Shown: positions 7,269-17,682, counted from the stretch's first letter. The stretch: 64,000 nt of DNA from Arthrobacter sp. ZGTC131 (GCF_002929275.1 NZ_PJIK01000011.1:100102-164101); one strand, 5' to 3'. Numbers and translations are program-made. The notes: generated from the sequence alone by a model not told the origin.

Positions 7269-8245
7269 CAGAACAGGGCCACCCTGGGCGTCTGCGGGAA
7301 AATGGCGTCCAGCTCGTCCAGTTCGGCGTTGTCCGGCACCCAGGCGACGGCCTCGGCGTTCTCGCGGACCTGCTCGGGCCGCGTGGCGCCTGCGATGACG
7401 CTACTGACGGAGGGCTGGGCCGCCAGCCAGGAGAATGCCACCTGCACTTCGCTGAGGTCCCGGGCAGCCGAGAAGGCACGGAACTGCTCCAGCTGCTGCC
7501 AGTCGGCATCGCGAACCAGGTAGGTGCGGGTGTGGCTGAGCCTCGAGCCGGCAGGTGCCTGGTCCGGCGCATACTTACCGGTCAGGAGCCCGTTGGCCAG
7601 CGGGAAGTATGGCAGTACGCCGATCCCGTAAGCCTCGGCCGCTGGGGTCACCTCCAGTTCGGCGCGACGGTCCAGCAGGTTGTAGTGGTTTTGCGACGAG
7701 ATGAAGCGCGAGCCGCCCTTGGCGCGGGCCACGAATTCGGCCTCCGCGATCTGCCAGCCCGCCCGGTTCGAGTGGCCGATGTACCGCACCTTGCCGCTCG
7801 TGACCAGCTCGTCGAGGGCGTCGAGGGTCTCTTCGATGGGAGTCAGCGGGTCCGGGACGTGGAACTGGTAAAGGTCGATCCAGTCCGTGCCGAGCCGGCG
7901 CAGCGAGGCCTCCGCGGCGCGGATGATGTAGCTCCGCGAACCGCGGGCATTGAAGTCCCTGCCGTTGGCTCCGCGCATGTCCATGCCGAACTTCGTGGCC
8001 ACGACCGCTTCCTCTCGCCTGCCGCCCAGCGCCTTGCCGAGCATCGTCTCGCTTAGTCCGGGCTCGCGGCCGTAGGTGTCGGCGACGTCGAACAGCGTCA
8101 CACCGGCTTCAAGTGCGGCATGAACGACGGCGTCAGTCCCCTCCTGCGACTCCGTCGCCGTATTGGCCCGGCCAAGGTTGTTGCAGCCAAGCCCGACGAC
8201 GGAGACAGTCAATCCGGATTTTCCAAGACGGCGGTATTCAGTCAT
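7268..8245 (-). CDS. Aldo/keto reductase
   Basis: 325 aa TIM-barrel oxidoreductase. The opening MTEYRRLGKSGLTVSVVGLG, the catalytic FDVADTYG (Asp and Tyr), the VVATKFG lysine and the DLYQFHVPDP segment follow the standard AKR order, and the NADPH-binding tail (SVSSVIAGATRPEQVRENAEA) is present. It reduces aldehydes or ketones with NADPH, or works in reverse. The gene is the first of a leftward run and is joined to the nucleoside hydrolase by a one-base overlap, so a role with a sugar product such as released ribose is possible but unproven. Confidence 0.9.
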   Translation of the reverse strand: MTEYRRLGKSGLTVSVVGLGCNNLGRANTATESQEGTDAVVHAALEAGVTLFDVADTYGREPGLSETMLGKALGGRREEAVVATKFGMDMRGANGRDFNARGSRSYIIRAAEASLRRLGTDWIDLYQFHVPDPLTPIEETLDALDELVTSGKVRYIGHSNRAGWQIAEAEFVARAKGGSRFISSQNHYNLLDRRAELEVTPAAEAYGIGVLPYFPLANGLLTGKYAPDQAPAGSRLSHTRTYLVRDADWQQLEQFRAFSAARDLSEVQVAFSWLAAQPSVSSVIAGATRPEQVRENAEAVAWVPDNAELDELDAIFPQTPRVALF

Positions 8246-8288
8246 GGAAACACCCTATAACGGCGCCGGCGGCCGCCCTGGGCACAGC

Positions 8289-8507
8289 TCAGGCGGACTG
8301 GAATTCCAGCCCGTGCTCATCCAAGGCATCCTGAAGCTGCGCCAGGGTCCTGGCGCACATGCCCGGGAGCGCCGCCAACTGGCGTAGCCCCAGCTGCGCC
8401 ACCTGTTCCAACGTCTCCACCCCGGAGTGGGCGAGAAGCCGGCGGGCCGGCGAGGCAATGCCCCGCGGAAGCGGTGTTCGGCCTGGTTGGACTGACTTCG
8501 GTGTCAT
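8289..8507 (-). CDS. Small helix-hairpin-helix protein
   Basis: 72 aa. The region ASPARRLLAHSGVETLEQVA followed by LRQLAALPGMCARTLAQLQDAL has the spacing of the small actinobacterial HhH proteins related to the RNA polymerase alpha C-terminal fold, which bind DNA or proteins. The usual G-V-G hairpin reads P-G-M here, so the hairpin is slightly atypical. An AGGA element sits just before the ATG. It lies between the aldo/keto reductase and an unknown protein gene, all on the minus strand. I do not recognise a specific function. Confidence 0.7.
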   Translation of the reverse strand: MTPKSVQPGRTPLPRGIASPARRLLAHSGVETLEQVAQLGLRQLAALPGMCARTLAQLQDALDEHGLEFQSA

Positions 8508-8540
8508 GACGTCCTGCCTTCCATCTGCTGGGAACTGCTC

Positions 8541-9101
8541 TTATAGGCTGAAGCTGGCTGCCTGCTTCGGTGAGTGCTTGAGTTTCAACGCAGTCGGGTC
8601 GCTGAACGGAGCCGCGCCGATGCTGAGCTTGGTGAAGTCCAGGTCCTCGCCGCGGATGCAGACCTTGATAGCGTTCACGGCCTTGTTCACGTCCGGGCAC
8701 AGGCAGAAAATGTTGAGCTTGGAGTCGCTGAATTCCGAGCGGTCCACAACGCCCAGGCCGCGCCAGGCCAGGTGGCTGATCAGTGCGTCCTTCGCCTTTT
8801 CCTCAAGGTAACGGTCACGGCTGGTGCCTTCCTTGGACTTCAGCGCGTACTGCGCCACCACCCAGAACTGCTCCTCCTCCGGAATCTCGGCGTAGCCGTC
8901 CTCCGCACACTGCACCGCGAAGGCGTCCATCAGCCTCTCGGCGGCCTCGGCATCCGGAACGTCCGTCTCCTCGGTCTTGCTCTGGTGCCCCACGGCCCCG
9001 TGGTTCATGATGAACTGGCTGTAGTCCTCGTCGAACCAGGCCTCCCTGAACTGCAGGGCCCCTTCTTCATCACGCTTGTAGACCCGGATAATTCCGCTCA
9101 T
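8541..9101 (-). CDS. Conserved hypothetical protein, 186 aa
   Basis: Soluble, acidic protein with no signal peptide or membrane segment. I do not recognise the family. Visible features are an N-terminal MSGIIRVYKRDEEGALQFRE strand-rich part, an acidic middle, and a C-terminal half containing several Cys residues (IFCLCPDVN, KVCIRGED). Codon use and GC content match the neighbours, so it is very probably a real gene. Its ATG overlaps the stop of a short upstream reading frame (ATGA), and it lies downstream of dxs on the same strand. Confidence 0.7.
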   Translation of the reverse strand: MSGIIRVYKRDEEGALQFREAWFDEDYSQFIMNHGAVGHQSKTEETDVPDAEAAERLMDAFAVQCAEDGYAEIPEEEQFWVVAQYALKSKEGTSRDRYLEEKAKDALISHLAWRGLGVVDRSEFSDSKLNIFCLCPDVNKAVNAIKVCIRGEDLDFTKLSIGAAPFSDPTALKLKHSPKQAASFSL

Positions 9102-9211
9102 GCCCGTCCTTTCCTAAACCATTCACGGTCTGCGCCGTCGAACGGTGGCTGTTGTGCCTTTACGGCCTGGTAGAGCTCATCGGATGCCGGCCGGATCACA
9201 ACGGGGTCCAT
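9098..9211 (-). CDS. Possible 37-aa protein coupled to the downstream hypothetical gene
   Basis: A short reading frame fills the gap between dxs and the 186-aa gene. From the ATG at 9211 it encodes a 37-residue hydrophilic peptide ending in REWFRKGRA, and its stop overlaps the next start as ATGA, an arrangement typical of coupled real genes. An in-frame GTG four codons earlier is an alternative start. The ribosome site is weak, and I know no family for it. It may instead be only an upstream coupling frame. Confidence 0.35.
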   Translation of the reverse strand: MDPVVIRPASDELYQAVKAQQPPFDGADREWFRKGRA

Positions 9212-9257
9212 GCCGATCACGATGCCGGGCCGCCCTGCTTCAGTCCGTGCGGATTCC

Positions 9258-11231
9258 TCACAGAATCGGCAGGCTGCCGGTGCTGGGATGTTCCTGCCCG
9301 GGCAGGGGGCGGGCGAAGGGCACCTTGGTTCCGAGAACCTGCGCCACGACGTCGTGCGTGATCTTCTTTGCGGTGAGGCCAACCCGTTCGAGGACCTGGC
9401 CGCGGGTGCCGTGGTCCAGGAAGTCGACGGGGAGTCCAACCTCGTTCAGCGCGGTGTCCACTCCGGCGGCGCGCATCTCCTGGCGGATCCGCGAGCCTAC
9501 TCCACCGGCCCGCACGCCGTCTTCGATGCAGACCACGAGGCGGTGGTGGGAGGCGAGGGCCACGATGGACCGGCGCACGGGAAGGACCCACCGGGGATCC
9601 ACCACGGTGGAGCTGATCCCCTGGGCACCGAGCCGGTTGCAGACGTCCAGCGCGAGCTCGGACATCGCGCCGACACTGACGATCAGGACGTCGTTTTCGG
9701 TGGAGCCGGCGGGACGGCGGGCGAGGACATCGACGCCGTCGCTCAGCCTTTCGAGGGCCTCGACTTCGGCGCCGACGCTGCCCTTGGAAAACCTGACCAC
9801 GCTGGGAGCGTCTTCGATCGCGACGGCTTCCCGGAGCTCCTCGCGGAGGCGGGAGGCGTCGCGGGGTGCGGCGAGGTGGAGTCCGGGAACGATCTGGACC
9901 ATGGCCATGTCCCACATGCCGTGGTGGCTGGCGCCGTCGGGTCCGGTGACGCCGGCCCGGTCCAGGACGATCGTCACGCCGGCCTTGTGCAGGGCCACAT
10001 CCATGAGCAGCTGGTCGAACGCCCGGTTGAGGAACGTGGCATAGATGGCCACCACCGGGTGCAGTCCGCCGAAGGCCATGCCGGCCGCGGACGTGAGGGC
10101 GTGCTGCTCGGCGATGCCGACGTCGATGACCCGGTCGGGGTGGCGTGCGGCGAACTTGTGCAGCCCCACCGGTATCAGCATGGCCCCGGTGATGCCGACA
10201 ATGTCCGGGCGTTCGTCCGCGATGTCCGCAATTTCGTTGGCGAAGACCGAGGTCCAAGACTGGGCACCGGCGCCTTCGGTGGGTTCGCCGGTCTCAGGAT
10301 CGATGATGCCGACGGCGTGGAACTGGTCAGCCTCGTGGGCGCGGGCCGGGGCGTAGCCGTGGCCCTTCTCCGTGATGGCGTGGACGATCACCGGCCCGCC
10401 GTACTGCTTGGCCCGCGCGAGCGCGTGCTCCATGGCGTGCAGGTTGTGGCCGTCCACGGGCCCGATGTACTTCATGCCCAGGTCCTCGAACATGCCCTGA
10501 GGTGCCCACCAGTCCTTGATGCCCTTTTTCATGGCATGCAGGCTGCGGTACGTCAGCTGGCCCAGCGGGCCGCCGTTCTGGAGCTTGTGCTTCCACCAGT
10601 CCAAGGTGCCCTCGTAGGCCGGCGCGGTCCGGAAGGAATCGATGGTGGGGCGCAGCGAGGCAAGATAGTCGGCGAAGCCGCCCACCGTGGGCGCATAAGA
10701 GCGGCCGTTGTCGTTGACGACAATGACGACGCGGCGCTTCCTGTCCGCCGCGATGTTGTTGATGGCTTCCCATGCCATGCCGCCGGTCAGGGCGCCGTCG
10801 CCCACCACCGCAATGACGTAACGGTCGCCGTCGCCGGTCAGCTGCCGGGCCCGTGAAATGCCGTCAGCCCAGGACAGCGAAGAGGACGCGTGCGAGCTCT
10901 CCACGATGTCGTGTTCAGACTCGCTGCGCGCCGGATAGCCGGACATGCCGCCCTGTTGGCGCAGGGTGCCAAAGTCCTGCCGGCCGGTCAGGAGTTTGTG
11001 GACGTAGGACTGGTGCCCGGTGTCAAACACGATGCTGTCCCGGGGCGAGTCAAAGATGCGGTGCAAGGCCATGGTGAGTTCCACGACGCCGAGATTAGGT
11101 CCGAGGTGTCCACCGGTCTGCGAGACGTTGCTGATCAGGAATTTCCGGATATCGGTAGCCAGCTGTTCGAGCTGCGCTGCGGACAACTTGCTCAGGTCCT
11201 GCGGGTTCCGGATGGTCTCCAAGATTCCCAA
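9258..11231 (-). CDS. dxs: 1-deoxy-D-xylulose-5-phosphate synthase
   Basis: 657 aa thiamine-diphosphate enzyme that condenses pyruvate and glyceraldehyde-3-phosphate in the first step of the MEP isoprenoid pathway. Visible: the [10 protein letters not shown] segment with the active-site His (residue 42), the ThDP motif GDGALTGG...EAINN (about 144-159), and the transketolase central region with [18 protein letters not shown]. The start is TTG at 11231 with GGAGG six bases upstream. It is cytoplasmic and full-length. Position and orientation match dxs1 near the aconitase/methyltransferase block of other actinobacteria. A long gap with a hairpin separates it from acnA, so it is probably transcribed from its own promoter. 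Confidence 0.97.
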   Translation of the reverse strand: MGILETIRNPQDLSKLSAAQLEQLATDIRKFLISNVSQTGGHLGPNLGVVELTMALHRIFDSPRDSIVFDTGHQSYVHKLLTGRQDFGTLRQQGGMSGYPARSESEHDIVESSHASSSLSWADGISRARQLTGDGDRYVIAVVGDGALTGGMAWEAINNIAADRKRRVVIVVNDNGRSYAPTVGGFADYLASLRPTIDSFRTAPAYEGTLDWWKHKLQNGGPLGQLTYRSLHAMKKGIKDWWAPQGMFEDLGMKYIGPVDGHNLHAMEHALARAKQYGGPVIVHAITEKGHGYAPARAHEADQFHAVGIIDPETGEPTEGAGAQSWTSVFANEIADIADERPDIVGITGAMLIPVGLHKFAARHPDRVIDVGIAEQHALTSAAGMAFGGLHPVVAIYATFLNRAFDQLLMDVALHKAGVTIVLDRAGVTGPDGASHHGMWDMAMVQIVPGLHLAAPRDASRLREELREAVAIEDAPSVVRFSKGSVGAEVEALERLSDGVDVLARRPAGSTENDVLIVSVGAMSELALDVCNRLGAQGISSTVVDPRWVLPVRRSIVALASHHRLVVCIEDGVRAGGVGSRIRQEMRAAGVDTALNEVGLPVDFLDHGTRGQVLERVGLTAKKITHDVVAQVLGTKVPFARPLPGQEHPSTGSLPIL

Positions 11232-11302
11232 CGGCCCCTCCTTCGGTGGTAGACGTGCCTTTTAACTCTAACGCCTTTGCCGCGGCAGTCGCGCCGGAAC
11301 GC

Positions 11303-11339
11303 GAAGGCCCCGGCCGGTCTGTGACCGGCCGAGGCCTTC
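11303..11339 (-). terminator. Terminator after acnA
   Basis: An inverted repeat with 17-bp arms (GAAGGCC...GGTC and its complement, one C-A mismatch) around a 3-nt loop lies 31 bp past the acnA stop. No strong T tract follows, as is common in high-GC actinobacteria. Confidence 0.8.
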
Positions 11340-11370
11340 TCTGCGCTACCGGAACTGGCCGGCGACTCGC

Positions 11371-14181
11371 CTAGTTCGTGGAGATCTGGCGCAGGACGTA
11401 CTGCAGAATGCCGCCGTTGCGGTAGTAGTCGGCTTCGCCCGGGGTGTCGATGCGGAGCACGGCATCGAACGACTTGGCGGTGTCGTCCTCGGCGGTGGCC
11501 GTGACCTTGAGGGTCTTCGGCGTGGTGCCTTCGTTCAGGGCGGTGACGCCCTCAACCGCAAAGGTTTCCGTGCCCGTCAGCCCCAGTGTGGCAGCGGACT
11601 CGCCGGCCGGGAACTGCAGCGGAAGTACGCCCATGCCGATCAGGTTCGAGCGGTGGATGCGCTCGTAGCTTTCGGCGATGACAGCCTTGACGCCCAGCAG
11701 CGCGGTGCCCTTGGCTGCCCAGTCACGGGACGAGCCGGAACCGTACTCCTTGCCAGCCAGGACCACCAGCGGAGTGCCGGCGGCCTGGTAGTTCTGGGCG
11801 GCGTCGTAGACGTAGGCCTGCGGGCCGTCCGCCTGGGTGAAGTCGCGGGTGAAGCCGCCCTCCACGCCGTCAAGCAGCTGGTTCTTGATGCGGATGTTGG
11901 CGAAGGTGCCGCGGATCATGACCTCGTGGTTGCCACGGCGCGAGCCGTACGAGTTGAAGTCCTTGCGCTCCACGCCGTTGGCCAGGAGGTACTGGCCGGC
12001 CGGGGTGTCCGACTTGAAGGACCCCGCCGGGGAGATGTGGTCCGTGGTGACGGAATCGCCGAGCTTGAGCAGCACGCGGGCACCGGAGATGTCAGTGACG
12101 GGCTCCGGCTTGGCCTTCATGCCCTCAAAGTACGGGGGCTTCCGGACATACGTGGACTTCTCATCCCAGGCAAAGGTGTCGCCGGCCGGGGTGTCGAGGG
12201 CCTTCCAGCGGTCGTCGCCGTCGAAGACGCCCTCGTAGCCGCGGGCGAACATTTCCTTGTCGATCGAGGAATCGATGACCTGCTGGACCTCGACCGGGTT
12301 CGGCCAGATGTCCTTCAGGAAGACCTCGTTGCCTGCTTCGTCCTGTCCGAGGGAGTCGGTGTCGAAGTCGAAGTCCATGGAACCGGCCAGGGCGTAGGCG
12401 ATGACCAGCGGCGGGGAAGCCAGGTAGTTCATCTTCACGTCCGGGTTGATCCGGCCTTCGAAGTTGCGGTTACCGGACAGCACGGCGGTGACGGAAAGGT
12501 CGTTGGCCTGGATGGCCTCGGAGATTTCGGCGTCGAGCGGGCCGGAGTTGCCGATGCAGGTGGCGCAGCCGTAGCCCACGATGTAGAAGCCGAGCTTCTC
12601 CAGGTACGGGGTGAGGCCGGACTTCTCGTAGTAGTCGGTGACTACCTTGGAGCCGGGAGCCACGGAGGTCTTGACCCACGGCTTGGAGGTCAGGCCCTTG
12701 TCCACGGCGTTGCGCGCCAGCAGTGCTGCGGCGAGCATCACGGATGGGTTGGACGTGTTGGTGCAGGACGTGATCGAGGCGATGGACACCGCTCCGTGGT
12801 CCAGCTCGAACTCGCGGCCGTCTTCGGTGACAACGTGCACCGGCGTGGACGGACGCCCCTCAGCGCCGTTCGCGGCGGAGACCACGCGTGCGGTTTCCGT
12901 GGTGTGGGAATCAGCGTGGGTGAACGAGGGCGGATCGGAGGCCGGGAAAGACTCTTCCAGGGACTCGTCCACGCTGCCGTCTTCGATGCTCACGTAGTTG
13001 TGGATGTCCTTGCGGAACTGCTCCTTGGCATCCGTGAGCTCGATGCGGTCCTGGGGACGCTTCGGGCCGGAGATGGAGGGAACAACCGTGGACAGGTCCA
13101 GCTCGAGGTACTCGGAGAACTTGATCTCGTGCGAAGGATCGTGCCAGAGGCCCTGTTCCTTCGCGTAGGCCTCCACGAGCGCGACGTTCTGCTCGGAGCG
13201 GCCGGTGAGGCGCAGGTAGTCGAGTGTGACGTCGTCGATCGGGAACATTGCCGCCGTGGAGCCGAACTCCGGGCTCATGTTGCCGATGGTGGCGCGGTTG
13301 GCCAGCGGCACTGCCGCGACACCTTCGCCGTAGAACTCCACGAACTTGCCCACAACGCCGTGCTTGCGCAGCTGCTCGGTGATGGTGAGGACGACGTCCG
13401 TGGCGGTAGCGCCGGCCGGGATGGACCCGGTCAGCTTGAAGCCCACGACGCGCGGGATCAGCATGGAAACGGGCTGGCCCAGCATTGCGGCCTCGGCTTC
13501 AATACCGCCAACGCCCCAGCCCAGCACGCCCAGGCCGTTGACCATGGTGGTGTGCGAGTCGGTGCCGACGCAGGTGTCCGGGTAGGCCCGGACGACGCCG
13601 TCGATTTCGCGGGTCATGACGGTGCGGGCCAGGTACTCGATGTTGACCTGGTGCACAATGCCGGTTCCCGGCGGGACGACCTTGAAGTCGTCGAACGCGG
13701 TCTGGCCCCAGCGCAGGAACTGGTAGCGCTCACCGTTGCGCTGGTATTCGATCTCCATATTGCGCTCCAGTGCGCCGGAGTTGCCGAAGGCATCGATCTG
13801 CACCGAGTGGTCAATCACCATCTCGGCCGGAGCCAGCGGGTTCACCCTCTTCGGATCGCCGCCAAGCTCCTTGACCGCCTCACGCATGGTGGCAAGGTCC
13901 ACAACGCAGGGCACGCCAGTGAAGTCCTGCATGATCACGCGGGCGGGCGTGAACTGGATTTCAGTGTCGGGCTGGGCATTCGGATCCCACCCTGCCAAGG
14001 CGCGGACGTGATCGGCAGTGATGTTCGCGCCGTCCTCGGTCCTCAACAGGTTTTCAAGCAATACCTTGAGGCTGAACGGAAGGTTTTCTGAACCTTCAAC
14101 GGAGTTCAACCGGAAAATTTCGTATTCGGTACCGGCTACATTAAGTTTGCCTTTTGAACCGAAGCTGTCCACAATGCTCAT
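11371..14181 (-). CDS. acnA: Aconitate hydratase
   Basis: 936 aa TCA-cycle enzyme converting citrate to isocitrate through cis-aconitate. The [4Fe-4S] ligands are present: Cys473 in SCTNTSNPS, and Cys539 and Cys542 in CATCIGNSG. The C-terminal swivel domain contains the [10 protein letters not shown] substrate motif. It is the AcnA/IRP-type architecture, with a roughly 50-residue acidic insertion around residues 405-450 ([16 protein letters not shown] and following) that lies outside the core. The ATG start is preceded by a GAGAGGAGTCC ribosome site. Upstream, at 14234-14255, a near-perfect palindrome lies in the promoter region. Monocistronic, with a hairpin terminator. Confidence 0.97.
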   Translation of the reverse strand: MSIVDSFGSKGKLNVAGTEYEIFRLNSVEGSENLPFSLKVLLENLLRTEDGANITADHVRALAGWDPNAQPDTEIQFTPARVIMQDFTGVPCVVDLATMREAVKELGGDPKRVNPLAPAEMVIDHSVQIDAFGNSGALERNMEIEYQRNGERYQFLRWGQTAFDDFKVVPPGTGIVHQVNIEYLARTVMTREIDGVVRAYPDTCVGTDSHTTMVNGLGVLGWGVGGIEAEAAMLGQPVSMLIPRVVGFKLTGSIPAGATATDVVLTITEQLRKHGVVGKFVEFYGEGVAAVPLANRATIGNMSPEFGSTAAMFPIDDVTLDYLRLTGRSEQNVALVEAYAKEQGLWHDPSHEIKFSEYLELDLSTVVPSISGPKRPQDRIELTDAKEQFRKDIHNYVSIEDGSVDESLEESFPASDPPSFTHADSHTTETARVVSAANGAEGRPSTPVHVVTEDGREFELDHGAVSIASITSCTNTSNPSVMLAAALLARNAVDKGLTSKPWVKTSVAPGSKVVTDYYEKSGLTPYLEKLGFYIVGYGCATCIGNSGPLDAEISEAIQANDLSVTAVLSGNRNFEGRINPDVKMNYLASPPLVIAYALAGSMDFDFDTDSLGQDEAGNEVFLKDIWPNPVEVQQVIDSSIDKEMFARGYEGVFDGDDRWKALDTPAGDTFAWDEKSTYVRKPPYFEGMKAKPEPVTDISGARVLLKLGDSVTTDHISPAGSFKSDTPAGQYLLANGVERKDFNSYGSRRGNHEVMIRGTFANIRIKNQLLDGVEGGFTRDFTQADGPQAYVYDAAQNYQAAGTPLVVLAGKEYGSGSSRDWAAKGTALLGVKAVIAESYERIHRSNLIGMGVLPLQFPAGESAATLGLTGTETFAVEGVTALNEGTTPKTLKVTATAEDDTAKSFDAVLRIDTPGEADYYRNGGILQYVLRQISTN

Positions 14182-14233
14182 CGCAGGACTCCTCTCGCAA
14201 CAGTTTCATCTTTGTCGCGCGGTAGACCGCTTG

Positions 14234-14255
14234 CTAGTTAGGTCATCCTAATTAG
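14234..14255. promoter_or_regulatory. Palindrome in the acnA promoter region
   Basis: The core TTAGG-TCAT-CCTAA (14238-14251) has perfect 5-bp arms and extends to a 22-bp imperfect palindrome. The string GGTCAT recurs 20 bp further upstream at 14261. It lies about 55-75 bp before the acnA start. A regulator site is likely; which regulator is unknown. Confidence 0.5.
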
Positions 14256-14335
14256 TACAAGGTCATACAAAAGAGCATGGGGTCAGCCGAGAATTCGGCG
14301 CGCGACGTGGGACTACTAGGCCCATCCTAGTCACA

Positions 14336-15706
14336 TCAGCCGCGGGGAGTCAGCAGTGCCACCGTCTCCAAATGGTGCGTGTGCGGGTACAGGTCGAACG
14401 CCCGGAGCGCCGAGAGAGACCACCCGCCCTGCTGGAAGTACCCGACGTCACGGGCAAACGATGCGGGGTCGCAGGACACGTAGGCGATGGCACGGGGATT
14501 TGCGGCCATCAGCTGGCCTACCACTGCCTTGCCCGCACCGGCACGCGGCGGATCCAGCAGGAGGGCGTCAAAGCTGCGCGGGTTCTGGCGCAGCACGCGT
14601 TCCACGCGGCCCTGCACGATTTCGACCTGCGGGGCACCGTGCAGGTTTTTCCGGGCGTCCCGGCTGGTTCCGGGGGCGCCTTCCACCGACAGCACGGTAC
14701 CGGTCACACCGACGGCGTCGGCGAGCGGTGCCGTGAACAGTCCAGCCCCGGCGTAGAGATCGGCGACCGCCGCTCCGGGCTCCAGGAAACCGCCGTCGTG
14801 CAGGAATCCGGTCACTGCGCCCACCAGGGTTTCCGGGGCGTCGCGGTGGATCTGCCAGAAGCCGGCACCCGTGACCCGGTAATCGTGGCCGGCAGCGGAC
14901 TCCTGGACCCAGGTGCGGCCGCGCAGCTGCAGAGTCTCATCCTTGAGGGGGTCGTAGCTGGCCACGGAAACATCGGCGGGAAGCTGGGCGAGGATGGTGC
15001 TGAGCCGCTTGGCGCGCGTCCCGGGCACGGGCGCGAGGAGCACCAGCGGCCGCGAGCCGTTGGCCGGCGCCGCCACTTCCACGCGCTCGATGCCCTGCAG
15101 GTCAATCTCCCACAGGCGCAGGGCGTTCACCCCGTCAACCGCAAGCGGCATCTCCCGCACCGGAATGACCTGGTCCGAACGGTGGGCGTGCATGCCCAGC
15201 TTGCCGCCGGCGGTCACCGCAAAACTAGCGCGGGTGCGCCACGCAAGGCCGGTGCCGCCGTCGTGGATCTCCGCGTCTGCGGCGCTAGCGGCGCCCACTG
15301 CTTCCACTTCGGTGGAAAGTTCGACGCCGGCGAGCCGCTTGAGCTGTTCGGCAAGCACTTCGCCTTTCAGGCTTCGCTGGCGGGACGGGGACACGTGGCC
15401 CAGTTCGGCACCGCCGACGGGCGGGTGCCCGTGCTCCCAGGAACTGACCGAATCTGCCACACGCCAGAAGTGCGGCACACGGTCCGGCGACGGTTCCAGG
15501 ACGTCCACCACATCGGCCCGCCAGAATTTGGCTGACTCCCCCGCATCGGTGAGCCGGATCCGGGCACGCTCCCCGGGTATGCCGTGACGGACGAAGATCA
15601 CTCGGCCTTCGTGCCGCGCCACGCAGTGCCCGCCGTGGGCCACGGAGCCGATTTCCACCACCAGTTCGGCGCCGATGGAGTTGGTCTTGGTGTCCGGCAT
15701 GCTCAT
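14336..15706 (-). CDS. Class I SAM-dependent RNA methyltransferase, TrmA/RumA family
   Basis: 456 aa. An N-terminal TRAM-like OB domain (about residues 12-70: ELVVEIGSVAHGGHCVARHEG) is followed by a Rossmann methyltransferase domain with SAM motif VADLYAGAGLFTAPLA, the LLLDPPRAGAG loop and the catalytic-Cys motif VSCDPASFARD. The family makes 5-methyluridine in tRNA or rRNA. There is no Cys cluster for an Fe-S centre at the N-terminus as in RlmD. Its ATG overlaps the permease stop (ATGA), so it is coupled to the upstream potassium-permease gene, an arrangement also recalled for Rv2689c-Rv2690c. A second in-frame ATG two codons later is an alternative start. Confidence 0.9.
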   Translation of the reverse strand: MSMPDTKTNSIGAELVVEIGSVAHGGHCVARHEGRVIFVRHGIPGERARIRLTDAGESAKFWRADVVDVLEPSPDRVPHFWRVADSVSSWEHGHPPVGGAELGHVSPSRQRSLKGEVLAEQLKRLAGVELSTEVEAVGAASAADAEIHDGGTGLAWRTRASFAVTAGGKLGMHAHRSDQVIPVREMPLAVDGVNALRLWEIDLQGIERVEVAAPANGSRPLVLLAPVPGTRAKRLSTILAQLPADVSVASYDPLKDETLQLRGRTWVQESAAGHDYRVTGAGFWQIHRDAPETLVGAVTGFLHDGGFLEPGAAVADLYAGAGLFTAPLADAVGVTGTVLSVEGAPGTSRDARKNLHGAPQVEIVQGRVERVLRQNPRSFDALLLDPPRAGAGKAVVGQLMAANPRAIAYVSCDPASFARDVGYFQQGGWSLSALRAFDLYPHTHHLETVALLTPRG

Positions 15707-17682
15707 TGGATGTCCTGCAGTTTCTTTGCTTCTTCGGATGATTTGAGCTGCCAGGGAACACTGGCAACCATGACGCCTGGTTCAAAGTGGAGCCGGGTCT
15801 TGATGCGCAGCGCCGTCTGGTTGTGGACCAGCTGTTCCCACCACTTGCCCACCACGTATTCCGGGATGTAGACCACAATGAGGTCCCGGGGAGAGTCCCG
15901 GCGCATGTTCTTGACGTAATCCATGATGGGGGTGACCGTCTCGCGGTACGGGCTGGCGAGCACGGTCAGCGGGACGGGGATCTCAAGTTTGTCCCAGTCG
16001 GCCAGAGTGTGCGCTGTTTCCTCGGCGTTGATGTCCACGGTGATCGCGTCCAGCCGGGACGGGCGTGAGGCGCGCGCGTAGGCAAGGGCCCGGAGGACGG
16101 GCTTCCGGACGTGAGACACGAGCAGCACGGCGTGGACTCGGGTGGGGAGCGCGCGGGGCGAGGAGTCCTCGTCCACGGCCAGTTCCTTGGCCACATTGTC
16201 GTAGTGGGCGTGGATGCTCCACATGATGAGAAACAGCACGAGCATCGCCAGCAGGGCGATCCAGGCGCCCTGCTCGAACTTGGTGATGAGCACGATTACC
16301 AGCACCAACGAGGTCATGCCGAAGCCGATCATGTTGATGGTGCGGGACTTGAACATCCGGCGGCGCACCGCCTTGTCCTTGGCCAGCTTCAGCTCCCGGC
16401 CCCAGTGCCGGACCATGCCGAGCTGGCTAACCGTGAACGAAATGAAGACACCCACAATGTAGAGCTGGATGAGCTTGGTGACGTCGGCGTTGAAGGCGAT
16501 GATCAGCACCAGGGCCCCGGCCGCCAGCGCAAGAACGCCATTGCTGAAGGCCAGCCGGTCACCGCGGGTGCGCAGCTGGCGCGGCAGGTAGCCGTCCTGG
16601 GCCAGGATGGAGCCGAGGACCGGGAAGCCGTTGAAGGCCGTGTTGGAGGCGAACACCAGGATCACCCCGGTGGCGGCGACCACGATAAAGAAGAAGATGC
16701 TACCCGGGCCGAAGATGGTCTGGGCGATCTGGCTGATGGCCGGACTCTGGATGTAATCTTCCGGCAGCGGCCGGCCGTTCAGGAGGAACTCTTTGGCCGG
16801 GTCCAGGACGATGTGCACCTTGGTGGCGTTGGCCAGGTAGATGATGCCGGCCAGCATGGACGAGGCGATCACGCCGAGCAGCAGCAGCGTGGTGGCTGCG
16901 TTCTTGCTCTTGGGTTTCCGGAAGTTCGGCACGCCGTTGCTGATGGCCTCGATACCGGTCAACGCGGCGGCGCCGGAAGAGAACGCCCGGAGCAGAAGGA
17001 AGGCACCGGCCAGTCCCACCAGGCCCTCGTCGAAGCCTTCCGCCGGCACGATCTCGAAGGCCGCCGACGGCGCCTCGCCCAGTTGGCCGGTGACCGCCTG
17101 GAAGACTCCGACAGCCGTCATGCCCAGGATGGATGCCATGAAGATATACGTGGGCACAGCGAACAGGCTGCCGGCCTCCCTGACGCCGCGCAGGTTCACC
17201 AGGGCCAGGATGATCACGCCGATGGTGGCCATCATGGCCTGCTGTCCGTGGAGCGACGGAACCGCGGTGGTGAGGTAGGTCGCGGCCGACGACATCGACA
17301 CGGCGACGGTCAGCACGTAGTCCACGAGCAGCGCGGATGCCACGGTCAGCCCGGCGTACTTCCCCAGGTTCACGTTCGCGATCTCGTAGTCGCCGCCACC
17401 GGAAGGGTAGGCGTGGACGTTCTGCCGGTAGGAGGCCACGACCGTCAGCAGGACCACCATGACGGCCAGTCCCACGAGCGGGGAGAACGCCACAGCGCTG
17501 ACGCCTGCCAGGGCCAACGTGAGCAGGATCTCGTCCGGAGCATAGGCCACGGAGGACAAAGCGTCCGAGGCGAAGACGGGCAGCGCGATCCGCTTCGGCA
17601 GGAGCGTATGGGCCAGCCGGTCGTTCCGGAACGGCCGCCCCACCAGGACCCGCTTCACGGCATTCAGAATTGTCAGCACCAC
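15703..17682 (-). CDS. APC-superfamily permease, probable KimA-like potassium importer
   Basis: 659 aa from a GTG. About twelve transmembrane segments fill the first 470 residues, starting after the short amphipathic LPKRIALPVFASDALSSVAY region, which is typical of KUP/KimA-type permeases rather than amino-acid permeases. A long hydrophilic C-terminal domain (about residues 480-659) follows, as in KimA. KimA-type proteins import K+ with protons. The divergent neighbours are two TrkA/RCK-domain proteins that bind nucleotides and normally gate potassium channels or transporters, which fits the assignment. Annotation elsewhere is often only 'APC family permease'. The gene is coupled to the downstream RNA methyltransferase. 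Confidence 0.82.
   Translation of the reverse strand: MVLTILNAVKRVLVGRPFRNDRLAHTLLPKRIALPVFASDALSSVAYAPDEILLTLALAGVSAVAFSPLVGLAVMVVLLTVVASYRQNVHAYPSGGGDYEIANVNLGKYAGLTVASALLVDYVLTVAVSMSSAATYLTTAVPSLHGQQAMMATIGVIILALVNLRGVREAGSLFAVPTYIFMASILGMTAVGVFQAVTGQLGEAPSAAFEIVPAEGFDEGLVGLAGAFLLLRAFSSGAAALTGIEAISNGVPNFRKPKSKNAATTLLLLGVIASSMLAGIIYLANATKVHIVLDPAKEFLLNGRPLPEDYIQSPAISQIAQTIFGPGSIFFFIVVAATGVILVFASNTAFNGFPVLGSILAQDGYLPRQLRTRGDRLAFSNGVLALAAGALVLIIAFNADVTKLIQLYIVGVFISFTVSQLGMVRHWGRELKLAKDKAVRRRMFKSRTINMIGFGMTSLVLVIVLITKFEQGAWIALLAMLVLFLIMWSIHAHYDNVAKELAVDEDSSPRALPTRVHAVLLVSHVRKPVLRALAYARASRPSRLDAITVDINAEETAHTLADWDKLEIPVPLTVLASPYRETVTPIMDYVKNMRRDSPRDLIVVYIPEYVVGKWWEQLVHNQTALRIKTRLHFEPGVMVASVPWQLKSSEEAKKLQDIQ

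Noticed and set aside
11653-14091. Very long open frame (812 codons) on the plus strand inside aconitase
   Set aside because: It is the antisense frame of a well-conserved acnA gene; its translation is rich in Val, Gly, His and Arg and resembles no family. Long antisense frames are normal at this GC content.
14238-14251. DtxR/IdeR iron box before acnA
   Set aside because: Arms TTAGG and CCTAA are 4 nt apart here, whereas the DtxR box keeps them about 9 nt apart.
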